A stretch of DNA of 64,000 nt from positions 19,493 through 83,492 of the forward strand of contig JAWPHD010011484.1 in NCBI GenBank assembly GCA_037043455.1. The letters are read 5' to 3'. The position numbers and the translations under genes were made by a program. The notes beneath the pieces were generated by a model. The model worked only from the letters and a program-made list of their open reading frames with translations. It searched no databases and was not told the origin of the DNA. The DNA is from Cyrtodaria siliqua. Taxonomy: Eukaryota; Mollusca; Bivalvia; Adapedonta; Hiatellidae. Below, in pieces: positions 24,543 through 36,578 of the stretch. Positions within the stretch are counted from its first letter, which is position 1, and each line of letters opens with the position of its first letter.

Positions 24543-25512
24543 TCAGAGATCAGCAGAGCTTACACCGTGGTGCGGCGTCCGTTGTCCGTCTGTCCGTCCG
24601 TAGAGTATAGAGTTATATAATGAAAACTTGTAGCGACTACTCCTCTGAAACTACTTCACGGATTTTCATGAAACTTCACAGAAATATTGCTCTTGATGTC
24701 TAATTGATCCTAGCAAAATTTCAGGTCGGCCGGAAATTCAAGATGGCCGCCACGGCTAAAAATAGATTTTCAAAAAGCAAATTTGTAACGACTACTTCTT
24801 GAAAACTATCAGTGATATTGATATGCGTCTTTTCCTAAAATGATCAGTTTAACATGATGTTGATCCTTGTCGAAAATTATTTTGATTCGACGTTAAACAT
24901 GGCTGCAGCGGCCATCTTTGTTTACATAGTTATATAATGAAAACTTGTAGCGACTACTCCTATGAAACTACTTGACGGATTTTCATGAAACTTCACACAA
25001 AATATTGCTCTTGATGTCTAATTGATCCTAGCAAAACTTCAGGTTGGCCAGAAATTCAACATGGCCGCCATGGCTAAAAATAGATTTTCAAAAAACAAGT
25101 TTGTAACGACTACTTCTTGAAAACTATCAGTGATATTGATATGCGTCTTTTCCTAAAACGATCAGTTTAACATGATGTTGATCCTTGTCGAAAATTATTT
25201 TGATTCGACGTTAAACATGGCTGCCAGCGGCCATCTTTGTTTACATAGTTATATAATAAAAACTTGTAGCGACTACTCCTATGAAACTACTTGACGGATT
25301 TTCATGAAACTTCACACGAATGTTGCTCTTGATGTCTAATTGATCCTAGCAAAACTTCAGGTCGGCCAGAAATTCAAGATGGCCGCCATGGCTAAAAATA
25401 GATTTTCAAAAAACAAGTTTGTAACGACTACTCTTGAAAACTATAAGTGATATTGATATGGGACTTTTTCTAAAGTGATCAGCATGACATAATGTTGGTC
25501 CTTATCAAAAAT
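24543..25512 (+). mobile_element. E7: GATC-family element lacking the left arm of its head
   Basis: It starts ATCAGAGATCAGCAGAGCTT (the AGCTCTACTG arm is missing), then GTCCGTCTGTCCGTCC. The body has about three 320-bp units with a GCGTCTTTTCCTAAAA variant. It ends in A/T-rich DNA without a tail. Confidence 0.7.
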
Positions 25513-25545
25513 CTTTTTATTTTATTTTTTTATTTATTTATTTTT

Positions 25546-26512
25546 AGCTCTACTGGCCGAAGGCCAGAAGAGCTTATGGGATGCCGAGTTGTCCGTCGTC
25601 CGTCCGTCCGTCGTCCGTCCGTTGTTAACTTTTGTCTCGTTAAGACGATAGGGCCTTCATTTTTCATCCGATCTTTACCAAACTTTAACAGGTTGTTAAT
25701 ATCAATGAAAGCTCAGATGAGTTCGAAAAACAGCCAGATCGGACCAGTAACAGCGGAGTTATGGTCCTTGATTTAGTTAAAAACGCTATATTGCTATATT
25801 TTGCCTCATTAAGACGATAGTGCCTTTGTTTTTCATCCTATCTTTACCAAACTTTACCACATTGTTAATATCAATGAAAGCTCGGACAAGTTCGAAAACC
25901 AGCCATATCGGACTAGTATCAGGAGTTGTAGCCCTTGATTTAGTTAAAAATGCTATATTTTGCATCGTTAATATGATAGGGGCTTCATTGTTCATCCGAT
26001 CTTTAACAATCTTTATCAGATTGTTAATGTCATTGAAAGCTCGAACAAGTTTGAAAACCAGCCATATCGGCCTAGTTACAGCGAAGTTATGGCCCTTGAT
26101 TTAGTTAAAAATGCTATAGTTTGCCTCGTTAAGACGATAGGGGCTATATTGTTCATCCGATCTTTACCAAACTTAATCAGATTGTTAATATCAATGAAAG
26201 CTTGGACAAGTTCGAAAACCAGCCATATCGGACCAGTAACATCGGAGTTATGGCCCTTGATTTACTTCAAAATGATATATTTTGCCTCGTTAAGACGATA
26301 GCGCCTTCATTTTTCATCCGATCTTTACCAAACTTCATGAAATTGTTAATGTATATGAAAGCTTGGTCAAGTTTGAAAACCAACCAGATCGGACCAGTAA
26401 CAGCGGAGTTATAGCCCTTGATCTTGTTAAAAATGCTATAATATGCCTCGTCATAAGATAGGGCCTTCATTTTGCATCTGATCTTTGCCAAACTTTAGAA
26501 GATTTTACAACT
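25546..26512 (+). mobile_element. E8: GGCC-family element, 3' truncated
   Basis: The head is AGCTCTACTGGCC-GAA-GGCCAGAAGAGCT, then GTCCGTCGTCCGTCCGTCC and six or so 162-bp units. It runs into a T/A-rich tract. Confidence 0.7.
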
Positions 26513-26690
26513 GTCTTTTTTATATTATTATTAATTTTATTTTAATTATTATTATTATTATTATTTTTATTTATTTTTTTATTTAATTATTTTTATTTAT
26601 TTTTTATTTATTTTTTATTTTTTTTTTTTTATTATTTTTTTTTTTTTTGAAATTATTCCTTTTTTTTCATAATTTTTTTTTTTTTTTTTT
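26513..26690. repeat. T/A-rich low-complexity tract
   Basis: Long runs of T interrupted by A (TTATT-type). Confidence 0.9.
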
Positions 26691-26979
26691 AGCTCTATGT
26701 TTGTTTGACCAGTCGGACCAGTAACAGAGGAGTTATGGCTCTTGATTTAGTTAAAAATAAATGCTATATTTTGCCTAGTTAATACAGTATGGCAGTCATT
26801 TTTCATCTGATCTTTACCAAACTTTACCAGATACTTTAGTTATGGCCCTTGATTTAGTCAAAAAGCTGTTTTTAGCCCGAAACTTTCAAAAAAACGTAAA
26901 TGGCAGTCACTCGCTTCATTGATGTTATAAGAGCCATGTTAGCCAGTAGAGCGTCCACAGGCCCTCTTGGGCCTCTTGT
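26691..26979 (+). mobile_element. E8b: short GGCC-family element with complete tail
   Basis: It has a partial head (AGCTCTATG), one and a half body units, CACTCGCTTCATTGATG, GTTATAAGAGCCATGTTAGC, CAGTAGAGCGTCC, hairpin GGCCCTCTTGGGCC and CTTGTT. It joins directly to the E9 head. Confidence 0.65.
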
Positions 26980-26983
26980 TTTT

Positions 26984-29855
26984 AGCTCTACTGATCAGAG
27001 ATCAGCAGAGCTTATGCCGTGGTGCGGCGTCCGTCCGTCCGTCCGTCTGTCTGTCCGTCTGTCCGTTAACTTTTATTTGTAGCGACTACTCCTCTGAAAC
27101 TACTGGATGGATATTCATAAAACTTTACAGAAATGTTGCCCATGAAGTCTAGTTGATCCTAGCAAAAATTCATGTTGATGTGAAATCCAAGATGGCCGCC
27201 AAAGCTAAAAATAGATTTTTTAAATTCAAGTTTGTAGCGACTACTTCTTGGAAACTATAAGTGATATTGATATGGGACTTTTTCTAAAATGATCAGCATG
27301 ACATGATGTTGATCCTTGTCGAAAATCGTTTTGATTTGACGTTAAACATGGCTGCCAGCGGCCATCTTTGTTTACATAGAGTTATATAATGAAAACTTGT
27401 AGCGACTACTCCTCTGAAACTACTTGACGGATTTTCATGAAACTTCACAGGAATGTTGCTCTTGATGTCTAAATGATCCTAGCAAAATTTCAGGTCGGCC
27501 GGAAATTCAAGATGGCCGCCACGGCTAAAAATAAATTTTCAAAATACAAGTTTGTAGCGACTACTTCTTGAAAACTATAAGTGATATTGATATGGGACTT
27601 TTTCTAAAATGATCAGCATGACATGATGTTGGTCCTTATCAAAAATCGTTTTGATTCGACGTTAAACGTGGCTGCCAGCGGCCATCTTTGTTTACATAGA
27701 GTTATATAGTAAAAACTTGTAGCGACTACTCCTCTGAAACTACTAGACGGATTGTCATGAAACTTTACAGGAATGTTGCTCTTGATGTCTAATTGATCCT
27801 AGAAAAATTTCAGGTCGGCCGGAAATTCAAGATGGCCGTCACAGCTAAAAATAGATTTTTAAAAAATAAGTTTGTAGCGACTACTTCTTGAAAACTATAA
27901 GTGATATTGATATGGGACTTTTTCTAAAATGATCAGCATGACATGATGTAGATCCTTTTGGAAAATTATTTTGATTCGACGTTAAACGTGGTTGCCAGCG
28001 GCCATCTTTGTTTACATAGAGTCATATAGTAAAAACTTGTAGCGACTACTCCTCTAAAACTACTTGGCGGATTTTCATGAAACTTTACAGGAATGTTGCT
28101 CTTAATGTCTAATTGATCCTAGCAAAATTTCAGATCGGCCAGAAATTCAAGATGGCTGCCACAGTTAAAAATAGATTTTTAAAAAATAAGTTTGTAGCGA
28201 CTACTTCTTGAAAACTATAAGTGATATTGATATGGGACTTTTTCTAAAATGATCAGCATGACATGATGGTTATCCGAGTTGAACATTATTTTGATTCGAC
28301 ATTAAACATGGCTGCCAGTGGCCATCTTTGTTTACATAGAGTTATATAATGAAAACTTGTAGCGACTACTCCTCTGAAACTACTTGACGGATTTTCATGA
28401 AACTTCACAAAAATGTTGCTCTTGATGTCTAATTGATCCTAGCAAAATTTCAGGTCGGCCGAAAATTCAAGATGGCCACCATGGCTAAAAATAGATTTTC
28501 AAAATACAAGTTTGTAGCGACTACTTCTTGAAAACTATAAGTGATATTGATATGGGACTTTTTCTAAAATGATCAGCATGACATGATGGTTATCCGAGTC
28601 GAACATTATTTTGATTCGACATTAAACATGGCTGCCAGTGGCCATCTTTGTTTACATAGAGTTATATAATGAAAACTTGTAGCGACTACTCCTCTGAAAC
28701 TACTTGACGGATTTTCATGAAACTTCACAGAAATGTTGCTCTTGATGTCTAATTGATCCTAGCAAAATTTCAGGTCGGCCGGAAATTCAAGATGGCCACC
28801 ATGGCTAAAAATAGATTTTCATGCAAGTTTGTAGCGACTACTTCTTGAAAACTATAAGTGATATTGATATGGGACTTTTTCTAAAATGATCAGCATGACA
28901 TGATGTTGGTCCTTATCAAAAATCGTTTTGATTCGACGTTAAACGTGGCTGCCAGCGGCCATCTTTGTTTACATAGAGTTATATAATGAAAACTTGTAGC
29001 GACTACTCCTCTGAAACAACTTGACGGATTTTCATGAAACTTCACAAAAATGTTGCTCTTGATGTCTAATTGATCCTAGCAAAATTTCAGGTCGGCCGGA
29101 AATTCAAGATGGCCGCCATGGCTAAAAATAGATTTTCAAAATACAAGTTTGTAGCGACTACTTCTTGAAAACTATAAGTGATATTGATATGGGACTCTTT
29201 CTAAAATGATCAGCATGACATGATGTTGATCCTTGTCGAAAATCGTTTTGATTCGACATTAAACATGGCTGCCAGCGGCCATCTTTGTTTACATAGAGTT
29301 ATATAGTAAAAACTTGTAGCGACTACTCCTCTGAAACTATTTGGCGGATTGTCATGAAACGTTACAGGAATGTTGCTCTTGATGTCTAATTGATGCTAGA
29401 AAAATTTCAGGTCGGCCGGAAATTCAAGATGGCCGTCACAGCTAAAAATAGATTTTTAAAAAATAAGTTTGTAGCGACTACTTCTTGAAAACTATAAGTG
29501 ATATTGATATGGGACTTTTTCTAAAATGATCAGCATGACATGATGGTTATCCGAGTCGAACATTATTTTGATTCAATGTTAAACATGGCTGTCAGTGGCC
29601 ATCTTTGTTTACAAAGAGTTATATAATGAAAACTTGTAGCGACTACTCCTCTGAAACTACTTGACGGATTTTCATGAAACTTCACAGGAATGTTGCTCTT
29701 GATGTCTTATTGATCCTAGCAAAATTTCAGGTCGGTCGGAAATTCAAGATGGCCACCACAGCTAAAAAATAGATTTTCAAAAAAACAGTTTGTAGCGACT
29801 ACTTCCTGAAATCAAAATCGGATCAGTAGAGCTTCAAGGTCATTGACCTCTTGTT
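26984..29855 (+). mobile_element. E9: HINE-like element, GATC family, full length (2.87 kb)
   Basis: The head is AGCTCTACTGATC-AGA-GATCAGCAGAGCT, a (GTCCGTCC)n tract and GTTAACTTTTATTTGTAGC. The body has about eight 320-bp units. The tail is GGATCAGTAGAGC (12-bp perfect complement of the head left arm), hairpin AAGGTCATTGACCT and CTTGTT. It is the clearest complete copy in the window. Confidence 0.85.
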
Positions 29856-29857
29856 AT

Positions 29858-30036
29858 TTCTACTGGCCAAGTTTGAAAACCAGCCAGATCTGACCAGTAA
29901 TGGCAGAGTTATGGCTCTTGGTTTAGTTAACCATGCTATATTTTGCCTCTTTAAGACAATAGTCACTCGCTTCATTGGTGTTATAAGAGCCATATTAGCC
30001 AGTAGAGCATCCACAGGCCCTCTTGGGCCTCTTGTT
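29858..30036 (+). mobile_element. E10: minimal GGCC-family element (about 180 bp)
   Basis: TCTACTGGCCAAGTTTGAAA fuses the head left arm directly to a late body unit, then AGAGCCATATTAGCCAGTAG, GGCCCTCTTGGGCC and CTTGTTT. A near-identical deletion derivative lies at 62655-62835. Confidence 0.65.
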
Positions 30037-30162
30037 TTTTTCATAGCATCCTATTTTAGGGGGATGAGTAAAGATTTAGTGGTTTAGTGGGGGCGGGGTG
30101 GGGGATGGTGGAAGTGATATATAATAACATTTAATGGAAATTCTCCAAATGCTTTACGATTT
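30037..30162. other. Short unassigned spacer
   Basis: G-rich stretch (GGGGGCGGGGTGGGGGATGG) between E10 and the next array; nothing else seen. Confidence 0.5.
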
Positions 30163-30605
30163 GACGTAAATGAATGCCTTACGATGTCCTTAAATAAATG
30201 CCTTACGCTGTCCCTTAAATGGATGCCTTATGATGGCAATCCCTTTAATGAATGCCTTACGATTTCACGTAAATGAATGCCTTACGATTTCATGTAATTG
30301 AATGCCTTACAAAGCCCTTAAATGAATGCCTTATGATTTCACATAAATGAATGTCTTACAATGCCCTTAAATGAATCCCTTATGATTTCACGTAAATGAA
30401 TGCCTTACAATGCCCTTAAATGAATGCCTTATGATGTCCCTTAAATGAATGCCTTACAATTTCACATAAATGAATGCCTTATGGTGTCCCTTAAATGAAT
30501 GCCATATGATTTTACATAAATGAATGCCTTACAATGCCCTTAAATGAATGCCTTATGATGTCCCTTAAATAAATGCCTTACAATTTCACATAAATGAATG
30601 CCTAT
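30163..30605 (+). repeat. 24/25-bp tandem array (about 18 copies)
   Basis: The unit is built on AAATGAATGCCTTA followed by CRATTTCACRT, YRATGCCCTT or TGATGTCCCTT, with the three versions interspersed. Confidence 0.9.
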
Positions 30606-30734
30606 GATGCACAGGTATAATATTTAAGACAACAATTCATTTTGTTCAAATGCATGTGCTTTCCAGTTTTGCATTTCATGTCATTCAACAAGGCTTGGAA
30701 ACAATCATAAAATTATATAGAGATTATGTAATTT

Positions 30735-30828
30735 TGTCCGTCGCATGTCGTCGCATCCTGTAACACATGTTCATTACTTGAAATTGTTCCCAAACTTCAT
30801 ATAAACATAAAAACTGATGACTGTATGT
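30735..30828 (+). mobile_element. Fragment of the CCTGTAACAC family (see 41676-42660)
   Basis: CATCCTGTAACACATGTTCA and TTGTTCCCAAACTTCATATA match the module repeated at 41.7-42.6 kb. It is interrupted by the next hairpin element. Confidence 0.5.
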
Positions 30829-31345
30829 TGCTGGGATCGATTATAGGGAAATCCTTCACAAAACGGTAAACGTGTTGTTTGTTCATGAACGAGTGTATGT
30901 GAGTGAGTGAAAAAAGAAAACACGACTACCATCGAGTGAAGGGATTTCCCTATAATCGAAACCCAGCAGTTAAATAATCTATTTGTTACATCTGAAATCC
31001 GTGTATGTATAATTTTAACCTAAAACATTTGCTTTATTGAATGTTATCGGCGGATGATGTCGACGTCAGCAACAATTTATTGATGTCATAACTCAACATC
31101 ACAGTTATTTTTGTGTTCGGAATTCTTTCACTGAGTTATCCAAATCTCTCACCTACAGAAATGTAATAAATCAATATAATTATTTGTCTACAAAGTTTGA
31201 TCACAACTGGACTAACCTTGTGAATAATTTTGTATACATGTAACATGATTGTAGGATCAAATGCAATAAGACAAATTAGCTGCAAAAGGTAACATTTTAT
31301 ACATACCTCACCCCACTACCCCACCACCAGCACCAAAGAAAATTA
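30829..31345 (+). repeat. Interspersed repeat S1, with foldback head, copy 1
   Basis: 30829-30968 is a foldback (TGCTGGGATCGATTATAGGG against CCCTATAATCGAAACCCAGC). It is followed by GTCGACGTCAGCAACA, TCAACATCACAGTTATTTTT and, from about 31231, ACATGTAACATGATTGTAGG and CTCACCCCACTACCCCACCA. The 31062-31216 part recurs at 32970-33131 and the last part at 36466-36578. A diverged copy of the foldback plus GACGTC part is at 58590-58980. Confidence 0.7.
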
Positions 31346-31785
31346 TAAGCAATATTACACTGGTACTACCTTGGATGCAGTAGGATTCACATTACATCAC
31401 CTGGTGAAATATAATCTTAAAAAAAAAACTTTTTTTTTTTCTTCTATATTTTGGGACAATAGCCCATACCATCGTGATTTTTCATAAAATTGGGAAACAA
31501 AACAATAAAACATTCATTTCATAATTGTATCTTTCATACTGTTTACAGTAAACATGATCAACAGCGGCATTTACAAGCATTTCATACTCAATACTTGTCA
31601 AACTTTTGATACTTTTCTGTGTGTTTTTCTTTTCCTTCTTTCAGCTGGGATTTTTTGTCTCAAAATTGGAGGGAAAAAATATATATGTTCTGGCATTGGG
31701 AATATGGCCCAATATAGGCAATAAAAACATCCTAAAAAAGCACTGAACATTTTTTGTTTCCAACTATAATAATTTTTATCTTTAG
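31346..31785. other. Unassigned intron sequence
   Basis: A/T-rich; no gene or repeat family recognised. Confidence 0.45.
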
Positions 31786-32969
31786 TTTGTAACACTCTTC
31801 AGAAACTAGAGTAACAATACAAGTGGTGCCATGACCTTTCTTCAGAAACTAGTGTAACAACACAAGTGTTGCCATGACCACTCTTCAGAAACTAGTGTAA
31901 CAACACAAGTGTTGCCATGACCTTTCTTCAGAAACTAGAGTAACAACACAAGTGTTGCCATGACCACTCTTCAGAAACTAGTGTAACAACACAAGTGTTG
32001 CCATGACCTTTCTTCAGAAACTAGAGTAACAACAAAAGTGTTGCCATGACCTTTCTTCAGAAACTAGTGTAACAACACAAGTGTTGCCATGACCACTCTT
32101 CAGAAACTAGTGTAACAACACAAGTGTTGCCATGACCACTCTTCAGAAACTAGAGTAACAACAAAAGTGTTGCCATGACCTTTCTTCAGAAACTAGTGTA
32201 ACAACACAAGTGTTGCCATGACCACTCTTCAGAAACTAGTGTTACAACACAAGTGTTGCCATGACCACTTCAGAAACTAGTCTAACAACACAAGTGGTGC
32301 CATGACCACTCTTCAGAAACTAGTGTAACAACACAAGTGTTGCCATGACCACTCTTCAGAAACTAGTGTTACAACACAAGTGTTGCCATGACCACTTCAG
32401 AAACTAGTCTAACAACACAAGTGGTGCCATGACCACTCTTCAGAAACTAGTGTAACAACACAAGTGTTGCCATGACCACTCTTCAGAAACTAGAGTAACA
32501 ACAAAAGTGTTGCCATGACCTTTCTTCAGAAACTAGTGTAACAACACAAGTGTTGCCATGACCACTCTTCAGAAACTAGTGTTACAACACAAGTGTTGCC
32601 ATGACCACTTCAGAAACTAGTCTAACAACACAAGTGGTGCCATGACCACTCTTCAGAAACTAGTGTAACAACACAAGTGTTGCCATGACCACTCTTCAGA
32701 AACTAGTGTTACAACACAAGTGTTGCCATGACCACTTCAGAAACTAGTCTAACAACACAAGTGTTGCCATGACCACTCTTCAGAAACTAGTGTTACAACA
32801 CAAGTGTTGCCATGACCACTTCAGAAACTAGTCTAACAACACAAGTGTTGCCATGACCACTCTTCAGAAACTAGTCTAACAACACAGGTGTTGCCATGAC
32901 CATTCTTCAGAAACTAGTGTAACAACACAAATGTTGCCATGACCAGTCTTCAGAAACAAGTGTAACAAC
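31786..32969 (+). repeat. 43-bp tandem array, block A (about 27 copies)
   Basis: The unit is CAAGTGTTGCCATGACCACT, CTTCAGAAACTAGTG, TAACAACA (43 bp). A 41-bp variant has GACCACTTCAG. Each unit junction has the dyad CAACACAAGTGTTG, and ACTAGT lies mid-unit. Confidence 0.95.
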
Positions 32970-33131
32970 AACGACGTCAGCAACAATTTATTGTTGTCAT
33001 AACTCAACATCACAGTTATTTTTGTGTTCGGAGTTCTTTCACTGAGATATCCAAATCTCTCCCCTACAGAAATGTAATAAATCAATAATTATTTGTCTAC
33101 AAAGTTTGATCACAACTGGACTAACCTTGTG
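32970..33131 (+). repeat. S1 copy 2, left part
   Basis: ACGTCAGCAACAATTTATTG through CTGGACTAACCTTGTGA matches 31062-31216 closely, including ACAGAAATGTAATAAATCAA. It breaks off at CCTTGTGA. Confidence 0.8.
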
Positions 33132-33361
33132 ATTTATGCTTAATCTACATACATGGATAGTAAAGGTGACAAAGAAGGAACTATGTTTATAAAGTTTATT
33201 GGCATAACTGACTTAGTACCCCAGACTAAGATGACTAGATTGTAATGACTAGCTAATGTAGTGACTAGTTATTAGTATTATATACATAGTCTGGTGAGGG
33301 CTGAGCCAGCATGCGTCATTCTTTCTTGGGAGGAAAGGCTGATAATTGAAGCCTTATGCCC
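33132..33361 (+). repeat. 230-bp direct duplication, copy 1
   Basis: It runs from ATTTATGCTTAATCTACATA to GCCTTATGCCC and is repeated 553 bp further on with one visible mismatch (GATAATTGAAG versus GATAATTAAAG). Confidence 0.9.
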
Positions 33362-33684
33362 TCTGAAGAAAGAAGCATGCTGCCCCATACTAAACCAGTA
33401 GGCATTGCTCAACAAGGAGATGTGGTGGGGATGGATGGCGGTTAGAAGCGACGATATACAGAGTTTACTGTAACTACCGAGGATGTAAACAATGAGAGGA
33501 TGCTGTTTGGCTGAATTTAGTCATGTGACTAAAATGTTAATGAGTAACTGTAACCGGAATTATTGCTTGTAAACAAAGAATCGTAAACAAAGAATCGAAA
33601 GTAGGTTTGTTTTGGTGAGAAGCAAAGTGTATGGGTGTATGGTATTACGATTTCTCATAAACCACGTTTATTACATAAACTTCC
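33362..33684. other. Spacer between the two 230-bp copies
   Basis: No gene seen. A short tandem CGTAAACAAAGAATC lies near 33580. Confidence 0.5.
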
Positions 33685-33914
33685 ATTTATGCTTAATCTA
33701 CATACATGGATAGTAAAGGTGACAAAGAAGGAACTATGTTTATAAAGTTTATTGGCATAACTGACTTAGTACCCCAGACTAAGATGACTAGATTGTAATG
33801 ACTAGCTAATGTAGTGACTAGTTATTAGTATTATATACATAGTCTGGTGAGGGCTGAGCCAGCATGCGTCATTCTTTCTTGGGAGGAAAGGCTGATAATT
33901 AAAGCCTTATGCCC
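33685..33914 (+). repeat. 230-bp direct duplication, copy 2
   Basis: Copy of 33132-33361. It is nearly identical, suggesting a recent duplication or gene conversion. Confidence 0.9.
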
Positions 33915-34111
33915 AAAGAAAACATTTGGGAAATGTTTTGATCCCAAGAAAGAGGGAAATGACACCTTAAGTAATGTCCTTGATGAGCAATACATATAAC
34001 ATGATGAATCATTAAATGACATAGTTGAAAGTACAACATTATGATACAGATGATGTATAAGTTGTATCTTTAATTATATAGACTGCAGGTTGCGACTATG
34101 AGAACACAAGG

Positions 34112-36340
34112 TTAACCTACGATAGCAGGTTTGTAGTCCAGCCAATGATAGCCGGTGACAGACTGTGGGACAACCTATGGTAGCAGGTTGGTGCTGGGCC
34201 CACGATAGCAGGCAACAGATGGGTGGCAAACCTATGGTAGCAAGTTGAAGCTGGGTCTACACGGGTGGACAACCTATGGTAGCAGGTTGATGCAGAGCCT
34301 ACGATAACAGGCGACAGACGGGTAGACAACCTACGGTAGCGGGTTGATGCAGAGCCGACGATAGCAAGCGACAGACGGGTGGACAACCTACGATAGCAGG
34401 TTGATGCAGAGCCTACGATAGCAGGCGACAGACGGATGGACAACCTACGATAGCAGGTTGATGCAGAGCCTACGATAGCAGGCGACGGACGGGTGGACAA
34501 CCTACGATAGCAGGCGACGGACGGGTGGACAACCTACAATAGCAGGTTGATGCAGATCCTACGATAGCAGGCAACAGTTGATGCAGAGCCTACGATAGCA
34601 GGCGACGGACTGGTGGACAACCTACGATAGCAGGGTGATGCAGAGCCTACGATAGCAGGCGACGGACGGGTGCACAACCTACGATAGCAGGTTGATGCAG
34701 AGCCTACGATAGCAGGCGTCGGACGGATGGACAACCTACGATAGCAGGTTGATGCAGAGCCTACGATAGCAGGCGACGATCCAGTGGACAACCTACGGTA
34801 GCAGGTTGATGCAGAGCCTACGATAGCAGGCGATGGACGGGTGGACAACCTACGGTAGCAGGTTGATGCAGAGCCTACGATAGCAGGCGACGGACGGGTG
34901 GACAACCTACGGTAGCAGGTTGATGCAGAACCTACGATAGCAGGCAACAGTTGATGCAGAGCCTACGATAGCAGGCGATGATCCGGTGGACAACCTACGG
35001 TAGCAGGTTGATGCAGAGCCTACGATAGCAGACGACGGACGGGTGGACAACCTACGGTAGCAGGTTGATGCAGAGCCTACGATAGCAGGCGACGGACGGG
35101 TGGACAACCTACGGTAGCAGGTTGATGCAGAACCTACGATAGCAGGCGACAGTTGATGCAGAGCCTACGATAGCAGCGACGGACAGGTGGACAACCTACG
35201 ATAGCAGGTTGATGCAGAGCCTACGATAGAAGGCGACGGACGGGTGGAAAACCTACGGTAGCAGGTTGATGCAGAGCCTACGATAGAGTCGATGGACGGA
35301 TGGACAACCTACGATAGCAGGTTGATGCAGAGCCTACGATAGCAGGCGAGGGACGGATGGACAACCTACGAAAGCAGGTTGATGCAGAGCCTACAATAGC
35401 AGGCGACGGTCCGGTGGACAACCTACGGTAGCAGGTTGGTGCAGAGCCTACACTAGCAGGCGACGAAAGGGTGGACAACCTACGATAGCAGGTTGATGCA
35501 AGAGCCTACGATAGCAGGCGACGGACGGGTGGACAACCTACGATAGCAGGTTGATGCAGAGCCTACGATAGCAGGCGACGGACGGATGGACAACCTATGA
35601 TAGCAGGTTGATGTAGAGCCTACGATAGCAGGTGACGGTCCAGTGGACAACCTACGGTAGCAGGTTGATGCAGAGCCTACGATAGCAGGCGACGGACGGG
35701 TCCACCCTTCTGTTGCCTGCTATCGTAGGCTCTGCATCAACCTGCTACCGTAGGTTGATGCAGAGCCTACGATAGCAGGCAACAGAAGGGTGGACAACCT
35801 GCGATAGCAGGTTGATGCAGAGCCTACGATAGCAGGTGACGGACTGGTGGACAACCTACGATAGCAGGTTGATGCAGAGCCTACGATAGCAGGCAACAGA
35901 AGGGTGGACAACCTACGATAGCAGGTTGATGCTGGGCCTACGATAGCAGGCGACGGTCCGGTGGACAACCTACGATAGCAGGTTGATGCAGAGCCTACGA
36001 TAGCAGGCGGCGGACAACCTATGGTAGCTGGTTGATGCAGAGCCTTTGATAGCAGGCGATGACGGGTGGACAAGCTCTGGTAGCAGGTAGGGCGACGAAC
36101 GGATGGACAACCTATGGTAGCAGGTCGATGCTGGGCCTAGGAAAGCAGGCGGCGGACGGGTGGACAACCGTCGATAGCAGGTTGATGCTGACCCTATGAT
36201 AGCAGGCAGCATACAATGTATTTTCATGGGGTATTGTAGCAGGCCACGGACATGTGGTCGTAACCGACGATAGCAGGTTGAGTTGTTGAGCCTAAGTTGG
36301 TAGACTGCGTAAAGGTGAACCTACCTATAAAAGCAGGTTG
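34112..36340 (+). repeat. 57-bp tandem array (about 38 copies), degenerate at both ends
   Basis: The unit has two related halves: ACAACCTACGATAGCAGG, TTGATGCAGAG, CCTACGATAGCAGG, CGACGGACGGGTGG. CCTACGRTAGCAGG therefore occurs twice per unit. 57 is a multiple of three, so the minus strand shows open frames with a 19-residue repeat; no sign of a real protein. Confidence 0.95.
35700..35795. repeat. Perfect 44-bp inverted repeat inside the 57-bp array
   Basis: 35700-35743 is the exact reverse complement of 35752-35795, with an 8-bp spacer (GCTACCGT). It marks the only place where the array reverses orientation. Confidence 0.95.
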
Positions 36341-36465
36341 TGTTACTGAAACGGCTTCAACAAGCTGTGATACGAAGTTGTTAAATATGGAAAATGAATA
36401 GTCATAATAAGTATACGTCATGACAAAAATAGTAAGCATGATTAATACTGTGAAGTCATGGTACA

Positions 36466-36578
36466 TGTATACATGTAACATGATTGTAGGATCAAATGCA
36501 ATAAGACGAATAAGCTGCAAAAGGTAACATGTTATACATACCTCACCCCACTACCCCACCACCACCACCAAAGAAAAA
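36466..36578 (+). repeat. S1 copy 2, right part
   Basis: ACATGTAACATGATTGTAGG, AGCTGCAAAAGGTAACAT and CTCACCCCACTACCCCACCA match 31231-31345. It is separated from its left part (ends 33131) by 3.3 kb. Confidence 0.8.

Noticed and set aside
33132..33914. LTR retrotransposon (solo pair of 230-bp direct repeats)
   Set aside because: No TG...CA ends, primer-binding site, polypurine tract or coding sequence between the copies.
34112..36230. Minus-strand frames with a 19-residue repeat (SASTCYRRLSTRPSPAIVG)
   Set aside because: The 57-bp period gives open frames by arithmetic. The units also contain inverted and truncated copies that break the frame.
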